DNA from: UBA1366 sp047602575
Lineage (GTDB): Bacteria > Bacillota > Clostridia > Oscillospirales > Ruminococcaceae
Reading direction: 5' to 3'
DNA length: 64,000 nt
Assembly: GCA_047602575.1 (NCBI GenBank)
Contig: JASGGY010000008.1
Coordinates: 97,435 to 161,434 of the forward strand
The notes beneath the pieces are model-generated. The model made no database searches. It had not been told where the DNA came from and saw nothing but the letters and a program-made list of their open reading frames with translations. The position numbers and the translations under genes were made by a program. Below are positions 1 to 7,802 of the stretch, one piece after another; positions within the stretch are counted from its first letter, which is position 1, and every line of letters starts with the position of its first letter.

Positions 1-8
1 GCTTCTCT

Positions 9-62
9 ATACAAATTTCTGATTTTTAATTTCTGACTTCTGACCTCTGACCTCTAACTAAA
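9..62. repeat. degenerate heptamer tandem repeat
   Basis: A run of 7-base units of the form TTCTGAC / CTCTGAC / CTCTAAC lies just downstream of the glycosidase gene's stop codon. The same heptamer appears at 38021-38091 and, reverse-complemented, at 57555-57598. All three copies are noncoding. Confidence 0.6.
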
Positions 63-1272
63 GCTTCTGATCATCACCGAGGGGGAAGATTTTGTCCTTG
101 GCGATTTCGACCATGGCTTGGGTTGCGGGGACGATGTCATAGATGAGTCCGTTGCCGTCGTTTGTGCCGCTGGACTTCCATGCGAAGCCGCCGTCCCAGC
201 CGTTTTCGTAGAGGCCCTTGTATTTCGAGGTCAGACCGTCAAGCATATAGCTGTTGTCGGTTGCGCTGAATTCGCCCAGTACATTGGGCTTGGTGTCGTC
301 GAGCTTATAGATCGAAGGGCTGATAAGGAAGGGCATGGTGAAGGAGGTGTACTCCCATGCATACCAGTGGGTGGAATAGAAATCCATGTATGCGTTGTCG
401 TCGCCGAAAATGGCTTTGAGCTTGTCGTCGGCGATGACATTTCCGCTGTAGTCGTCGGAGTTATACTTGGGCATTCCCATGCCGACGGTGACTAACACGT
501 CGGAATTCGCGTGGATTGCGGCAGCGGCTTTGGCGAAATAATGCGTCATTGCGTCCCAGCTGAGCTTGCCGCACTCGTCGTTTTCGATTACCCAGTCCGG
601 CTCGTTGCACAGGTCAATCGACCAGAAATAGTCCGAGCTGTCATAGCGCTTGACAAGCGGGATGATGTAGTTGTTGACGTAGGTATCGATTTTTGCGTCA
701 TCCTGAACCATCGCGCGCCAGCTCATGTAGTTCTGGTTGGTGTTCTTGAAATGGTCAAAGGACATCACCGTCGCCATGAGATAGATGTGGTATTTTTCCG
801 CAAGCATCACAAGGCTGTCGAGATCCTCCCAGTGGGCGGTCGTCGCGCCGGTGAAGGTTCCGTCGGCGGAAATCTCCATGCCCACGTCGCCGTTGCAGGA
901 AATCCACACGCGCGCCGCGTTCACGCCGCTGTTGTGGAGCGACTGGAAGTGATTGTTCCACGACATCAGGTCAAAATCGCCGCCGAAGTCGTTCCACGCG
1001 ATCCACGGCGCGTTGACACCGTTGAGCCAGAGTGTTTTGCCGCCGACGGTGAAGTCGTTTCCGGATATGGTGACGTGTGCCGCGCCGGTGGTGGTGGTGG
1101 TAAACGGCTTGGCGGGCAATGATGTGGACGTTGGGGTAACAACCGACACGTTGCTGTCCGGCGCGATGCTCGTTGTGCTGTTATCCGCGCTGTCGGTATC
1201 CTTTAAGCTGCAGCTGCTAAAAATCAACATTGCCGCAGCTGATAAAGCCACCAGTTTTTTCTTCATTTCCAT
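58..1272 (-). CDS. GH5-like glycoside hydrolase lipoprotein (possible beta-mannanase/cellulase)
   Basis: Predicted secreted, lipid-anchored polysaccharide hydrolase of the clan-A (beta/alpha)8 barrel type. The N-terminus is a lipoprotein signal (MKKKLVALSAAAMLIFSSC) with a plausible lipobox Cys, then a Ser/Thr/Pro-rich linker to about residue 65. The catalytic domain starts near GGKTLWLNGVN. The motif DLCNEPDW carries the NEP acid/base Glu, and VLGEFSA carries a candidate nucleophile Glu. The start is placed at the sixth codon of the longest frame because a GAGG sits about 9 bases upstream of that ATG, giving about 404 residues. It stands alone, facing the same way as the NUDIX/YfhO pair behind it. 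Substrate is inferred only; GH5 endo-mannanase is the closest impression. Confidence 0.7.
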   Translation of the reverse strand: MEMKKKLVALSAAAMLIFSSCSLKDTDSADNSTTSIAPDSNVSVVTPTSTSLPAKPFTTTTTGAAHVTISGNDFTVGGKTLWLNGVNAPWIAWNDFGGDFDLMSWNNHFQSLHNSGVNAARVWISCNGDVGMEISADGTFTGATTAHWEDLDSLVMLAEKYHIYLMATVMSFDHFKNTNQNYMSWRAMVQDDAKIDTYVNNYIIPLVKRYDSSDYFWSIDLCNEPDWVIENDECGKLSWDAMTHYFAKAAAAIHANSDVLVTVGMGMPKYNSDDYSGNVIADDKLKAIFGDDNAYMDFYSTHWYAWEYTSFTMPFLISPSIYKLDDTKPNVLGEFSATDNSYMLDGLTSKYKGLYENGWDGGFAWKSSGTNDGNGLIYDIVPATQAMVEIAKDKIFPLGDDQKL

Positions 1273-1325
1273 GCGATTCATCCTCATTTCTTGTAATCGG
1301 ATCTGCCTAAAAATATTTGCATTGT

Positions 1326-1871
1326 TTAATTGCCGTTTTTGAGCTGGTTGTATGCCTTCATCAGGGCAATCTGGGTTTTTGCGTCGAAAATTTCGTTTTC
1401 CATGACCATGCGGTAGGCTTCCTCGAGTGGAATGCGCAGCAGGTCGATGAATTCGTCCTCGTCGAGTGCCTGCGGCAGAAACTCCAGCTCGCGGGCAAGG
1501 AACATATAGATGATCTCCGTGTCATACGCAACCGTCGGATAGAGCTTTCCGAGGGAACAGAAATCCCCTGACACAGCACCCGCTTCCTCGCGCAGCTCGC
1601 GCCTGCCGCAGGTTTCGGGGTCTTCGCCGGCTTCCAGCTTTCCGGCTGGGATTTCGAGCAGGGTGGTCTTGAACGGATAGCGGTATTGCTTGACAAAGAT
1701 AACCTCCTCGTCCTCGGTCAGCGGCACAACGCAGACGCCGCCGGAGTGATGAATGACCTCGCGGAATGCGGTCTGTCCGTTTTCGAGCAGCACGGTGTCG
1801 CGCGTCAGGCGGAGGATTTTCCCCTGAAAAAGCTCCTCGCTGGCAATGGTTTTCTCATCAAGGTGCATCAT
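1326..1871 (-). CDS. NUDIX hydrolase, ADP-ribose pyrophosphatase type
   Basis: Cytoplasmic NUDIX pyrophosphatase, about 181 residues, probably hydrolysing ADP-ribose or a related nucleotide sugar. The NUDIX box is visible as GKLEAGEDPETCGRRELREE followed by AG. The N-terminal sequence (ASEELFQGKILRLTRDTVLLENG) and the HSGGVCVVPL segment are typical of the NudF/YqkG group. The start ATG at 1871 follows AAAGGAG by five bases and overlaps the end of the upstream YfhO gene by 14 bases, so the two are probably translationally coupled. The longer open frame to 1934 lies inside YfhO and is not used. Confidence 0.85.
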   Translation of the reverse strand: MMHLDEKTIASEELFQGKILRLTRDTVLLENGQTAFREVIHHSGGVCVVPLTEDEEVIFVKQYRYPFKTTLLEIPAGKLEAGEDPETCGRRELREEAGAVSGDFCSLGKLYPTVAYDTEIIYMFLARELEFLPQALDEDEFIDLLRIPLEEAYRMVMENEIFDAKTQIALMKAYNQLKNGN

Positions 1872-4431
1872 CTTCGCTCCTTTCGTCGGTGGGCTGGGGG
1901 GGTTGTGCATCGGTTTGCTCGTCGGAAGCTGCAACGTGTGTTCTTACCAGAAAGCCGTTCTCGTCAAAGCGGCTGTCGTAGTCGTACTGAGGACCGGTGA
2001 ACGGCTCTTTCGCTGCAGGGAACACGCGGTTTGCTGCGGCGAGGTAAACAAGCAGCGCAAAGATGCCCGCAAACGTGAGCGTAAGCCCGCTTGTCCTGCC
2101 CTGTGTGTGATAGGAAAAAACGATGGTGCTTTCGCCCTTGGGAACGGCGACTGCCATCAGTCCGCCGCTGACGTTTTCAACATCGACCGTTTTACCGTTG
2201 ACCTGCGCCGACCAGCCCGCGTCGTACGGCACGCTGAAAAAGACAAGGCGCTGGTTTGCTAAAGAAATGGTGGCGGTGAAGCCGTTTGTGTCCTTGACAA
2301 AGCTTGAGCAGGACATTGACCGGCGTTTATCGCACGCGGCAGTATAGGATGTCGCGGAGGCGGTGAACATATTCGTATAGTCGGAGATATAGCCGGTGTA
2401 TTTGGAAGCCTGCTCGTCGGTGAGAATCAGCGCGTCGGCAAGGACGTTGGTTTTCTGCATGGTGGAATAATTCTTCAGATCGTCCTCTGTCATGTAGTAC
2501 TCATACGCAAAGCCCATGGGAACATAGTTGTCGTTTTTGTAAATATCAAAGCCGTTCTGCGAATCGTAATAAGAGAAGCCCGTGATCGGTATGACGCTTG
2601 CTCCGATTTGATCGTCCTTTTTCTGGTTGAAATAATATTTTACCGAAAGCACGCCGCGCAGCGCGTAGTAAGAGGTATCGATGCGGGTGGCGACGTCGCG
2701 TTCAAGCCCTAAGTTCTGATAGAATTCCATGATCGAGCCGTTGACCACGCTCTGGAACGAACGCATGGTGGAATAGCCCCACAGCATAGGCCAGTTGTCG
2801 GTTGCGTCGCTGGAATCCACGCGGAAAAATTCGTCGGTTCCGTCCTCGGGGAGCGTGATGTTGTCGTCGCCGTCGATGACGCGGTCGATGAATTTTTCAT
2901 GCGCGCTGTAGTCGGCGGTGAAGGGCGCGAAATTTCCGTAGCCCTCGCCGAAGCCGTACCAGACCGTCGCGCCCATGCAAAGAAACACCGCGGCACTCGT
3001 CATCGTCACGGCGATGCGCAGAAAATTCCGGCGGCGGGAAAGCACATAGATCAGGACGATCAGCCCCACAAGCATCAGCAACGATACGCCGATCTGGATG
3101 TAGAACAGCTCCGGATACTGCGCTATTTTTCCGTAAACCACCGCGTCGCCGTCCTTTGACGGAAGCCGCGAGATGAGCAGAAATCCCAGTGTGAACAGCG
3201 TCACAGCGGGGACGCCTTTTTTCAGCGAAACGGCGCGGTTGTCGATCGCATATGCCGTCATCATCGCCATGATGAGGATGGGCATAAAGTACCAGCGCGC
3301 GTAATAGCTGCTGTTAAAGAGATAGAACGAGGTGTTGAGGATGGGGATGAACGCGGCGACCATGCACACGATGATGATGTGTTTTGCCCAGTGTCCGCCC
3401 TTTTCGCGGATAAAGGCAATCACGCCCGCCATCGAGAACAGCGGCAGATAGCCGGCGATGGATGCCCAGCGCCCGAGATCCGAGGGAAAGAGGTTCACCC
3501 GCGCGGGCGGGTCGGGGAGCATGAAAAAGCTCTGGATGATGCGCAGGATGCGGGTTTTGTCGCTGTACATCACCATGTCCTCGCCGTAGAGAATACCGCC
3601 CAGACGCGTGTTGGAAATCACGCCGTAGTAAGCCGGCAAAAGGATGAAGCCCGCCAGTGCAACACCGATCACGGCTTCGATCATAAGGGAGATGAATTTA
3701 CGCAGGGTGATTTTAAAGTCACGGCAAGGCACGCGCACAAAGAAATAAATCACCAGAAACGTCACGATACCCGAGAGGAAGAAGTAGTTGATCACCGCAC
3801 AGAGGGCGATGGCAAGGGCGAACGCACCGCGGCGGTTGTCCTGGATGCGCTGTTCAAAGGCAAGGAGGACAAGCGGAAAGAACGCCGTGAAGTCGTGGAA
3901 ATGGTTGAAAAAGACATTGTACGCCTGAAAGCCGGAGAACGCATACAGCAGCGCACCGATGACGGCGGCATTTGGCGTTTTCACAAAGCGGCGGATATAG
4001 GCATAGGCGGTGAGGGCGGCGACGGCGGTTTTCAGCGCCAGCAGCACCGGCATCAGATAGATCACCGCACCCGACGGAAACGGCAGCGTGAGCCAGAAAA
4101 ACGGGCTTCCCAGAATATAAAAGGCATATGAGCCGGTGAAATCCGTTCCCAGATCCGTTCCCCAGTCCCACGACACGTTGCCGTCGCGGATGGCGTCGTG
4201 GACGTAGCGGTAAAAAATTACCTGCTGCGAATTATAGTCGCCGTAATAAAGAAAATAGCCGTGATCGATGACAACCAGCGGAACAAACACCGCCAGCATC
4301 AGCAGAAACGCCAGTACAAAGACAAACCGGTAACGCTCCTTCTGCGGCGCGAGCTGCGGACGGACGATGCCAAGCCCGAAGAATTTCCCTGTTTGCTGTG
4401 CGTATTTTCTCAGTTGTAAGCGCGTGTTCAT
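1858..4431 (-). CDS. YfhO family multi-pass membrane protein
   Basis: Large polytopic membrane protein, about 857 residues. The YfhO family is linked to glycosylation of cell-surface polymers such as lipoteichoic acid. Hydrophobic segments run from about residue 35 (RYRFVFVLAFLLMLAVFVPL) through most of the first 480 residues. The first loop contains YYGDYNSQQVIFYRY, typical of the family. An extracytoplasmic soluble domain follows, ending with the diagnostic PYDAGWSAQVNGK motif, then a last membrane span and a charged tail. The ATG at 4431 is preferred over an upstream TTG at 4479, because a TATAAT-like -10 sits at 4488-4493, too close for the longer start. The Shine-Dalgarno for this start is weak. 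Exact substrate is unknown. Confidence 0.8.
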   Translation of the reverse strand: MNTRLQLRKYAQQTGKFFGLGIVRPQLAPQKERYRFVFVLAFLLMLAVFVPLVVIDHGYFLYYGDYNSQQVIFYRYVHDAIRDGNVSWDWGTDLGTDFTGSYAFYILGSPFFWLTLPFPSGAVIYLMPVLLALKTAVAALTAYAYIRRFVKTPNAAVIGALLYAFSGFQAYNVFFNHFHDFTAFFPLVLLAFEQRIQDNRRGAFALAIALCAVINYFFLSGIVTFLVIYFFVRVPCRDFKITLRKFISLMIEAVIGVALAGFILLPAYYGVISNTRLGGILYGEDMVMYSDKTRILRIIQSFFMLPDPPARVNLFPSDLGRWASIAGYLPLFSMAGVIAFIREKGGHWAKHIIIVCMVAAFIPILNTSFYLFNSSYYARWYFMPILIMAMMTAYAIDNRAVSLKKGVPAVTLFTLGFLLISRLPSKDGDAVVYGKIAQYPELFYIQIGVSLLMLVGLIVLIYVLSRRRNFLRIAVTMTSAAVFLCMGATVWYGFGEGYGNFAPFTADYSAHEKFIDRVIDGDDNITLPEDGTDEFFRVDSSDATDNWPMLWGYSTMRSFQSVVNGSIMEFYQNLGLERDVATRIDTSYYALRGVLSVKYYFNQKKDDQIGASVIPITGFSYYDSQNGFDIYKNDNYVPMGFAYEYYMTEDDLKNYSTMQKTNVLADALILTDEQASKYTGYISDYTNMFTASATSYTAACDKRRSMSCSSFVKDTNGFTATISLANQRLVFFSVPYDAGWSAQVNGKTVDVENVSGGLMAVAVPKGESTIVFSYHTQGRTSGLTLTFAGIFALLVYLAAANRVFPAAKEPFTGPQYDYDSRFDENGFLVRTHVAASDEQTDAQPPQPTDERSEDDAP

Positions 4432-4487
4432 GCCCGCTTTCAGACCCCTTTCACGCGGGACAAATCCATCGCCCCGCAAACAAGATT

Positions 4488-4493
4488 ATTATA
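4488..4493 (-). promoter_or_regulatory. putative -10 box for the YfhO-NUDIX operon
   Basis: On the minus strand this reads TATAAT about 57 bases before the chosen YfhO start. No convincing -35 is seen at 17 bases, so the call is tentative. Confidence 0.35.
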
Positions 4494-4689
4494 GCACATC
4501 TCCCCTGAAAAAGAAAGTATATCTCCGAAAATTTTCAACTTGATTTTTCTGCGGATGCGCGTACGAAAAAACGGATGTGCAATGATCGGAACGAAACCAG
4601 GTTTTTCGGAAAACAGTGTTTGGCAATTGTGTGATATGAATAAAAATTTGTGTTATTATCAATATTTACTTATTTTGTTTTTCTAAATT

Positions 4690-4720
4690 TAACATCATCC
4701 TGTCAAAAATTTGTTATACT
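4690..4720 (+). promoter_or_regulatory. putative extended -10 promoter for the 4790 gene
   Basis: TGTTATACT (TGn plus TATACT at 4715-4720) forms an extended -10, 69 bases upstream of the ATG. No clear -35. The 4480-4789 gap is AT-rich and otherwise featureless apart from the opposing -10 at 4488. Confidence 0.45.
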
Positions 4721-4789
4721 ATCTTTGTGTGAGAACGAAACTGTTTTTCGTTATTAAAATCGTTCATTGTGCGGAGAGGATGAATCAGT

Positions 4790-6112
4790 ATGCCCGTGCA
4801 GAATATCGGCATCACCGCCCTAGAACTTTTTGCCTACAACCCGTACCGGGTGCTCGGCGTACCGGTCAACATCGCCGAACGCGATCTTGAGCTTCATTAT
4901 GCCGCACTGATGGATATGTGTGAAAGCGGCGCGATCGAGGACTATGTTTCGCCCTATGATTATGACGACCTGCCGAAAATGCAGCGCTCCATCGAAAGCT
5001 TTGATTCCGCGGCGGCGAAGCTGCAGTCAAATGGCTATCGTTGCTTTGCCTATGCCGACCGGACCTATGCCGCGCCGATTTCGGAGGCGGACGTGCGGAT
5101 TTATCTGGAGAACATCACCAGCTATGACTGTTTTTTAAGCTGTTATATGTGGCTTGTCCTGCATGACCGGCGCATGACCATGAAAAACCTGTGGCTGAAG
5201 CTTTCTAAATATATTGACAAGCTGATCTGCTCCGCGCCCGACGAGTGGGACAAGGTGTTTGACGCGCGGTTTCCGCAGGAAATCTACGAGGGCGATTTTG
5301 AGCCGCTCAAGGAATTCTACGCAACCTTCTGCGAAATCATCCTGCTGCCGCTCAAGGAGCTTGTTCAGGGAACGATGAACTGCTACTCCGCAATCGAGAT
5401 TCTGTCGATGGGCATTCTCGACGAAAACGAAATCGCTTATGACAAGCTGGTGGACGATCTTTCCAAATCCGCGCCGGAAGAACCCAAAAAGCGCAAGATG
5501 CGCATCAAGGGCGCACCGAAGATGAAAGAGGCGGCGGTTGAATCGCTCGCCGCTTTGCACACGCAGCAGACGCAGGCGGAGGAAACCGGAACGATCAATC
5601 TTGCGGAGGAGTACACCGAGGACGACACGCGGCTGTATTCCGCGACCCTTGAGCAGATGCTCAAGGCAAGCAAGGCGAAAAACCAGATCATCCGCGACAT
5701 TGACATTTCCCGCGTGTTCGGCAGCGGCAACTTAGGCAAGGCGGAGGAAACGGTTCTGACGATGGACGCGGTCAACACACGCGTGCGTGACGAAGCGCTG
5801 CTCAAATCGCCCTATGACATCAAGGACAATTTAACGATTGAGGAAAAATACAAGGACATCAGCATCGACGAGCTGATCAATCCGGTTGTGGTCAAATACA
5901 ATCCCGGTCATGCCGAAACCGCGGCGGAAAGCTCATTGGGCCGCTTTCAGGCGCAGAAGGAGGAGATTGCACAGAGCCACCGCAATCTGCGCGTGGCGGC
6001 GGGAATTGTGCTGATTCTCGGCGCTTGCGCGGTCGGCATCGTGTTATACCACGAAACCATCTGGCATTGGCTCGAACCGTTGCGCGATAAGATTTCTTCT
6101 TTGTTTGATTAA
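4790..6112 (+). CDS. J-like (HPD-less) protein with C-terminal membrane anchor, function unknown
   Basis: A 440-residue protein of unknown function. Residues about 15-50 (NPYRVLGVPVNIAERDLELHYAALMD) resemble the first two helices of a DnaJ J-domain, but no HPD motif follows, so it should not stimulate Hsp70 in the usual way. The middle is acidic and helical, with a Lys/Arg-rich patch (PKKRKMRIKGAPKMKE). Near the end there is one membrane span (about residues 402-420, AAGIVLILGACAVGIVLY), then a short amphipathic tail. Because the span is so close to the C-terminus it may be tail-anchored with the bulk cytoplasmic. It is one of only two plus-strand genes left of dnaA, has its own promoter and is followed by terminators. 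Confidence 0.6.
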   Translation: MPVQNIGITALELFAYNPYRVLGVPVNIAERDLELHYAALMDMCESGAIEDYVSPYDYDDLPKMQRSIESFDSAAAKLQSNGYRCFAYADRTYAAPISEADVRIYLENITSYDCFLSCYMWLVLHDRRMTMKNLWLKLSKYIDKLICSAPDEWDKVFDARFPQEIYEGDFEPLKEFYATFCEIILLPLKELVQGTMNCYSAIEILSMGILDENEIAYDKLVDDLSKSAPEEPKKRKMRIKGAPKMKEAAVESLAALHTQQTQAEETGTINLAEEYTEDDTRLYSATLEQMLKASKAKNQIIRDIDISRVFGSGNLGKAEETVLTMDAVNTRVRDEALLKSPYDIKDNLTIEEKYKDISIDELINPVVVKYNPGHAETAAESSLGRFQAQKEEIAQSHRNLRVAAGIVLILGACAVGIVLYHETIWHWLEPLRDKISSLFD

Positions 6113-6241
6113 ATTCTGAGCGCCTTGAACGGTCAGCGGGTCATTGACCCTCTGGAAACCCGTTGCTTTTGGGTTTTTACATTGTGAAACCACTGCGTTT
6201 GGTTTGATTTTCAAATTCTCGCATGACTGATGATAGAAATG

Positions 6242-6287
6242 AAGCGTGCCCGCTCCAAGATTGGAACGGGCACGCTTTTATTTTTTG
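6242..6287. terminator. bidirectional rho-independent terminator
   Basis: Perfect stem AAGCGTGCCCG / CGGGCACGCTT with inner TCCAA/TTGGA pairing and a T-rich tail. It sits between the convergent J-like gene and the CAP gene and can serve both. A second weaker hairpin (AAACCC...GGGTTTTT) lies at 6160-6182, in a fragment related to the dispersed hairpin repeat. Confidence 0.85.
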
Positions 6288-6301
6288 TTAGATGCTGTTT
6301 T

Positions 6302-7507
6302 TTAGGAATTGCAGCCGGACAGTCCGGAGAGGAGAGCGGTTGTGGGGCAGGTCGAGCCGGAGCAAGTCGAGCCGTTTGTGCAGTTACCCTGAATGGCGGC
6401 TAAGACGTTCTGTGCGTTCGGGCAGGTTGAGCCGGAGCAGGTCGAGCCGTTTGCACAGCTGCCCTGAATGGCGGCGAGGACGCTCTGTGCATTTGTGCAG
6501 GTCGAGCCATTTGCGCAGCTACCCTGAACGGCTGCTAAAACGTCCTTTGCGTTGGAACAGGTTGAGCTGGGGCAGGTCGAGCCGTTTGCACAGCTGCCCT
6601 GAACGGCGGCTAAGACATCCTGTGCGCTAGGGCAGGTTGAACCGGAGCAAGTTGATCCTGAGCAGCTTGAGCCGCAGAGTGCGCCAAGACAGGCGCTGTC
6701 ACCCACGCAGCCGGCACAGGCGGTTTTATCACAATCCGCGTTCGTGCAGGTGCTTGTACAAGTGTTGTCGGTGGTGGTCGGCGCTGTGGTTTCGTCAGAA
6801 GGCACGGTGGTGGTCGGTGCCGTGCTTTCGTCGGAAGGCGCGGTGGTGGTCGGTGCGGTGCTTTCGTCGGAAGGAACACTGCTATCAACGGTCGGTGCTG
6901 TGCTTTCGTCAGAAGGCACGGTGGTGGTCGGTGCTGTGCTTTCATCGGAAGGCGCTGTGCTGTTGTCGGTCACTGCGGATGTACTGCCTGCTTTCATGCC
7001 GAATTCCTGAACCCAATAATAAGTTCCGTCGATTTCGAGCGCGCCGACGCCGATGCTCTTATAATTTGCGCCTAAAATGTTCGCGCGGTGTCCGGAGGAA
7101 TTCATCCATGCGGTCATGACCTCATCGGGGTCGCGCTGTCCGTAGGCGATATTCTCGCCGTAGGTTTTCGAAGAAACCGTGCTCCATGCGCTGCCGTCCG
7201 GGCGGGTGTGGGAGAAATAGGTGTGGATTTCCTCCGCGCGCAGCATTGCCGCGTTCATCAGATCCTCGTCGATCGAAAGTGCGGAAAGTCCCTGTGCGGC
7301 ACGTTCCTGGTTGACGATGGTCACAACCTGTTCGGCATAAGCGCGCGACTCCTTCCCCGTCTGGGCTGCCGCTTCTACGGCGGTTGCCGCGGTGTTCGCT
7401 GTTGTATGCAAAGCTGTCGCATTAAATCCGGTCATCGCTGTGGATGTGATTCCCGCAACGGCAACGACCGCCGCAAGAATTTTCGGTATCTTTTTTCCGG
7501 TTCTCAT
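6302..7507 (-). CDS. secreted CAP/SCP-domain protein with Ser/Thr/Pro and Cys-rich repeats
   Basis: Secreted protein of 401 residues. Order: a signal peptide (residues 1 to about 35); a CAP domain (about 58-170) with NQERAAQGLSAL, YFSHTRPDG, SSGHRANIL and YWVQEFG; a stalk (about 173-246) with five PSDE(S/T)TAPT-type repeats; and a C-terminal Cys-rich region (250-401) containing 22 cysteines. That last region is built from repeats of the form VLAA(V/I)QG(S/N)C(A/T)NGSTC. No Cys is visible in the rest. The CAP fold is common in clostridial surface proteins, but its activity is often unknown. The Cys repeats could form disulfide ladders or bind metal; neither can be shown here. RBS AGGAGG precedes the ATG; a consensus promoter lies upstream. 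Confidence 0.8.
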   Translation of the reverse strand: MRTGKKIPKILAAVVAVAGITSTAMTGFNATALHTTANTAATAVEAAAQTGKESRAYAEQVVTIVNQERAAQGLSALSIDEDLMNAAMLRAEEIHTYFSHTRPDGSAWSTVSSKTYGENIAYGQRDPDEVMTAWMNSSGHRANILGANYKSIGVGALEIDGTYYWVQEFGMKAGSTSAVTDNSTAPSDESTAPTTTVPSDESTAPTVDSSVPSDESTAPTTTAPSDESTAPTTTVPSDETTAPTTTDNTCTSTCTNADCDKTACAGCVGDSACLGALCGSSCSGSTCSGSTCPSAQDVLAAVQGSCANGSTCPSSTCSNAKDVLAAVQGSCANGSTCTNAQSVLAAIQGSCANGSTCSGSTCPNAQNVLAAIQGNCTNGSTCSGSTCPTTALLSGLSGCNS

Positions 7508-7552
7508 AAGAAACCTCCTGTGAAAGTTGATATGGGTTTGTGCTGTAATTGT

Positions 7553-7581
7553 ATTGTATCATTTTGTAACCGTTTTGTCAA
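7553..7581 (-). promoter_or_regulatory. sigma-70-type promoter of the CAP gene
   Basis: Minus strand: TTGACA (7576-7581), 17-base spacer, TACAAT (7553-7558), 46 bases before the start codon. Confidence 0.8.
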
Positions 7582-7669
7582 CCTTTTAAGTGAATGTAAA
7601 TATTAGCTGAATATTTTCCTGCAAGTCAGCAGGGGGGTGACATCGTTCGCCGAAAAGCCGCAAAGAACC

Positions 7670-7698
7670 TTGACAAGCGACGCGCTTTTGTATATACT
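7670..7698 (+). promoter_or_regulatory. sigma-70-type promoter of the GGDEF-EAL gene
   Basis: TTGACA (7670-7675), 17-base spacer, TATACT (7693-7698), about 100 bases before the start. The long leader has no evident riboswitch. Confidence 0.75.
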
Positions 7699-7802
7699 GA
7701 ATGTATAGCATGACAGCGCGAACTTTTGTTTAATTTTTAAACAATTTGACTTTTCTGCCGGCATCTTAAAATTCCTATATAGATTAGAAAGAAGGAATGT
7801 AC

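Noticed and set aside
3379..4131. Long plus frames opposite YfhO and other genes (also 511-1122, 28184-29122, 34309-35190)
   Set aside because: They are antisense shadows of clearly real genes, lack domains and ribosome sites, and reflect GC-rich codon structure.
6310..6660. CRISPR-like or satellite repeats
   Set aside because: They are coding repeats for the Cys-rich tail of the CAP protein.
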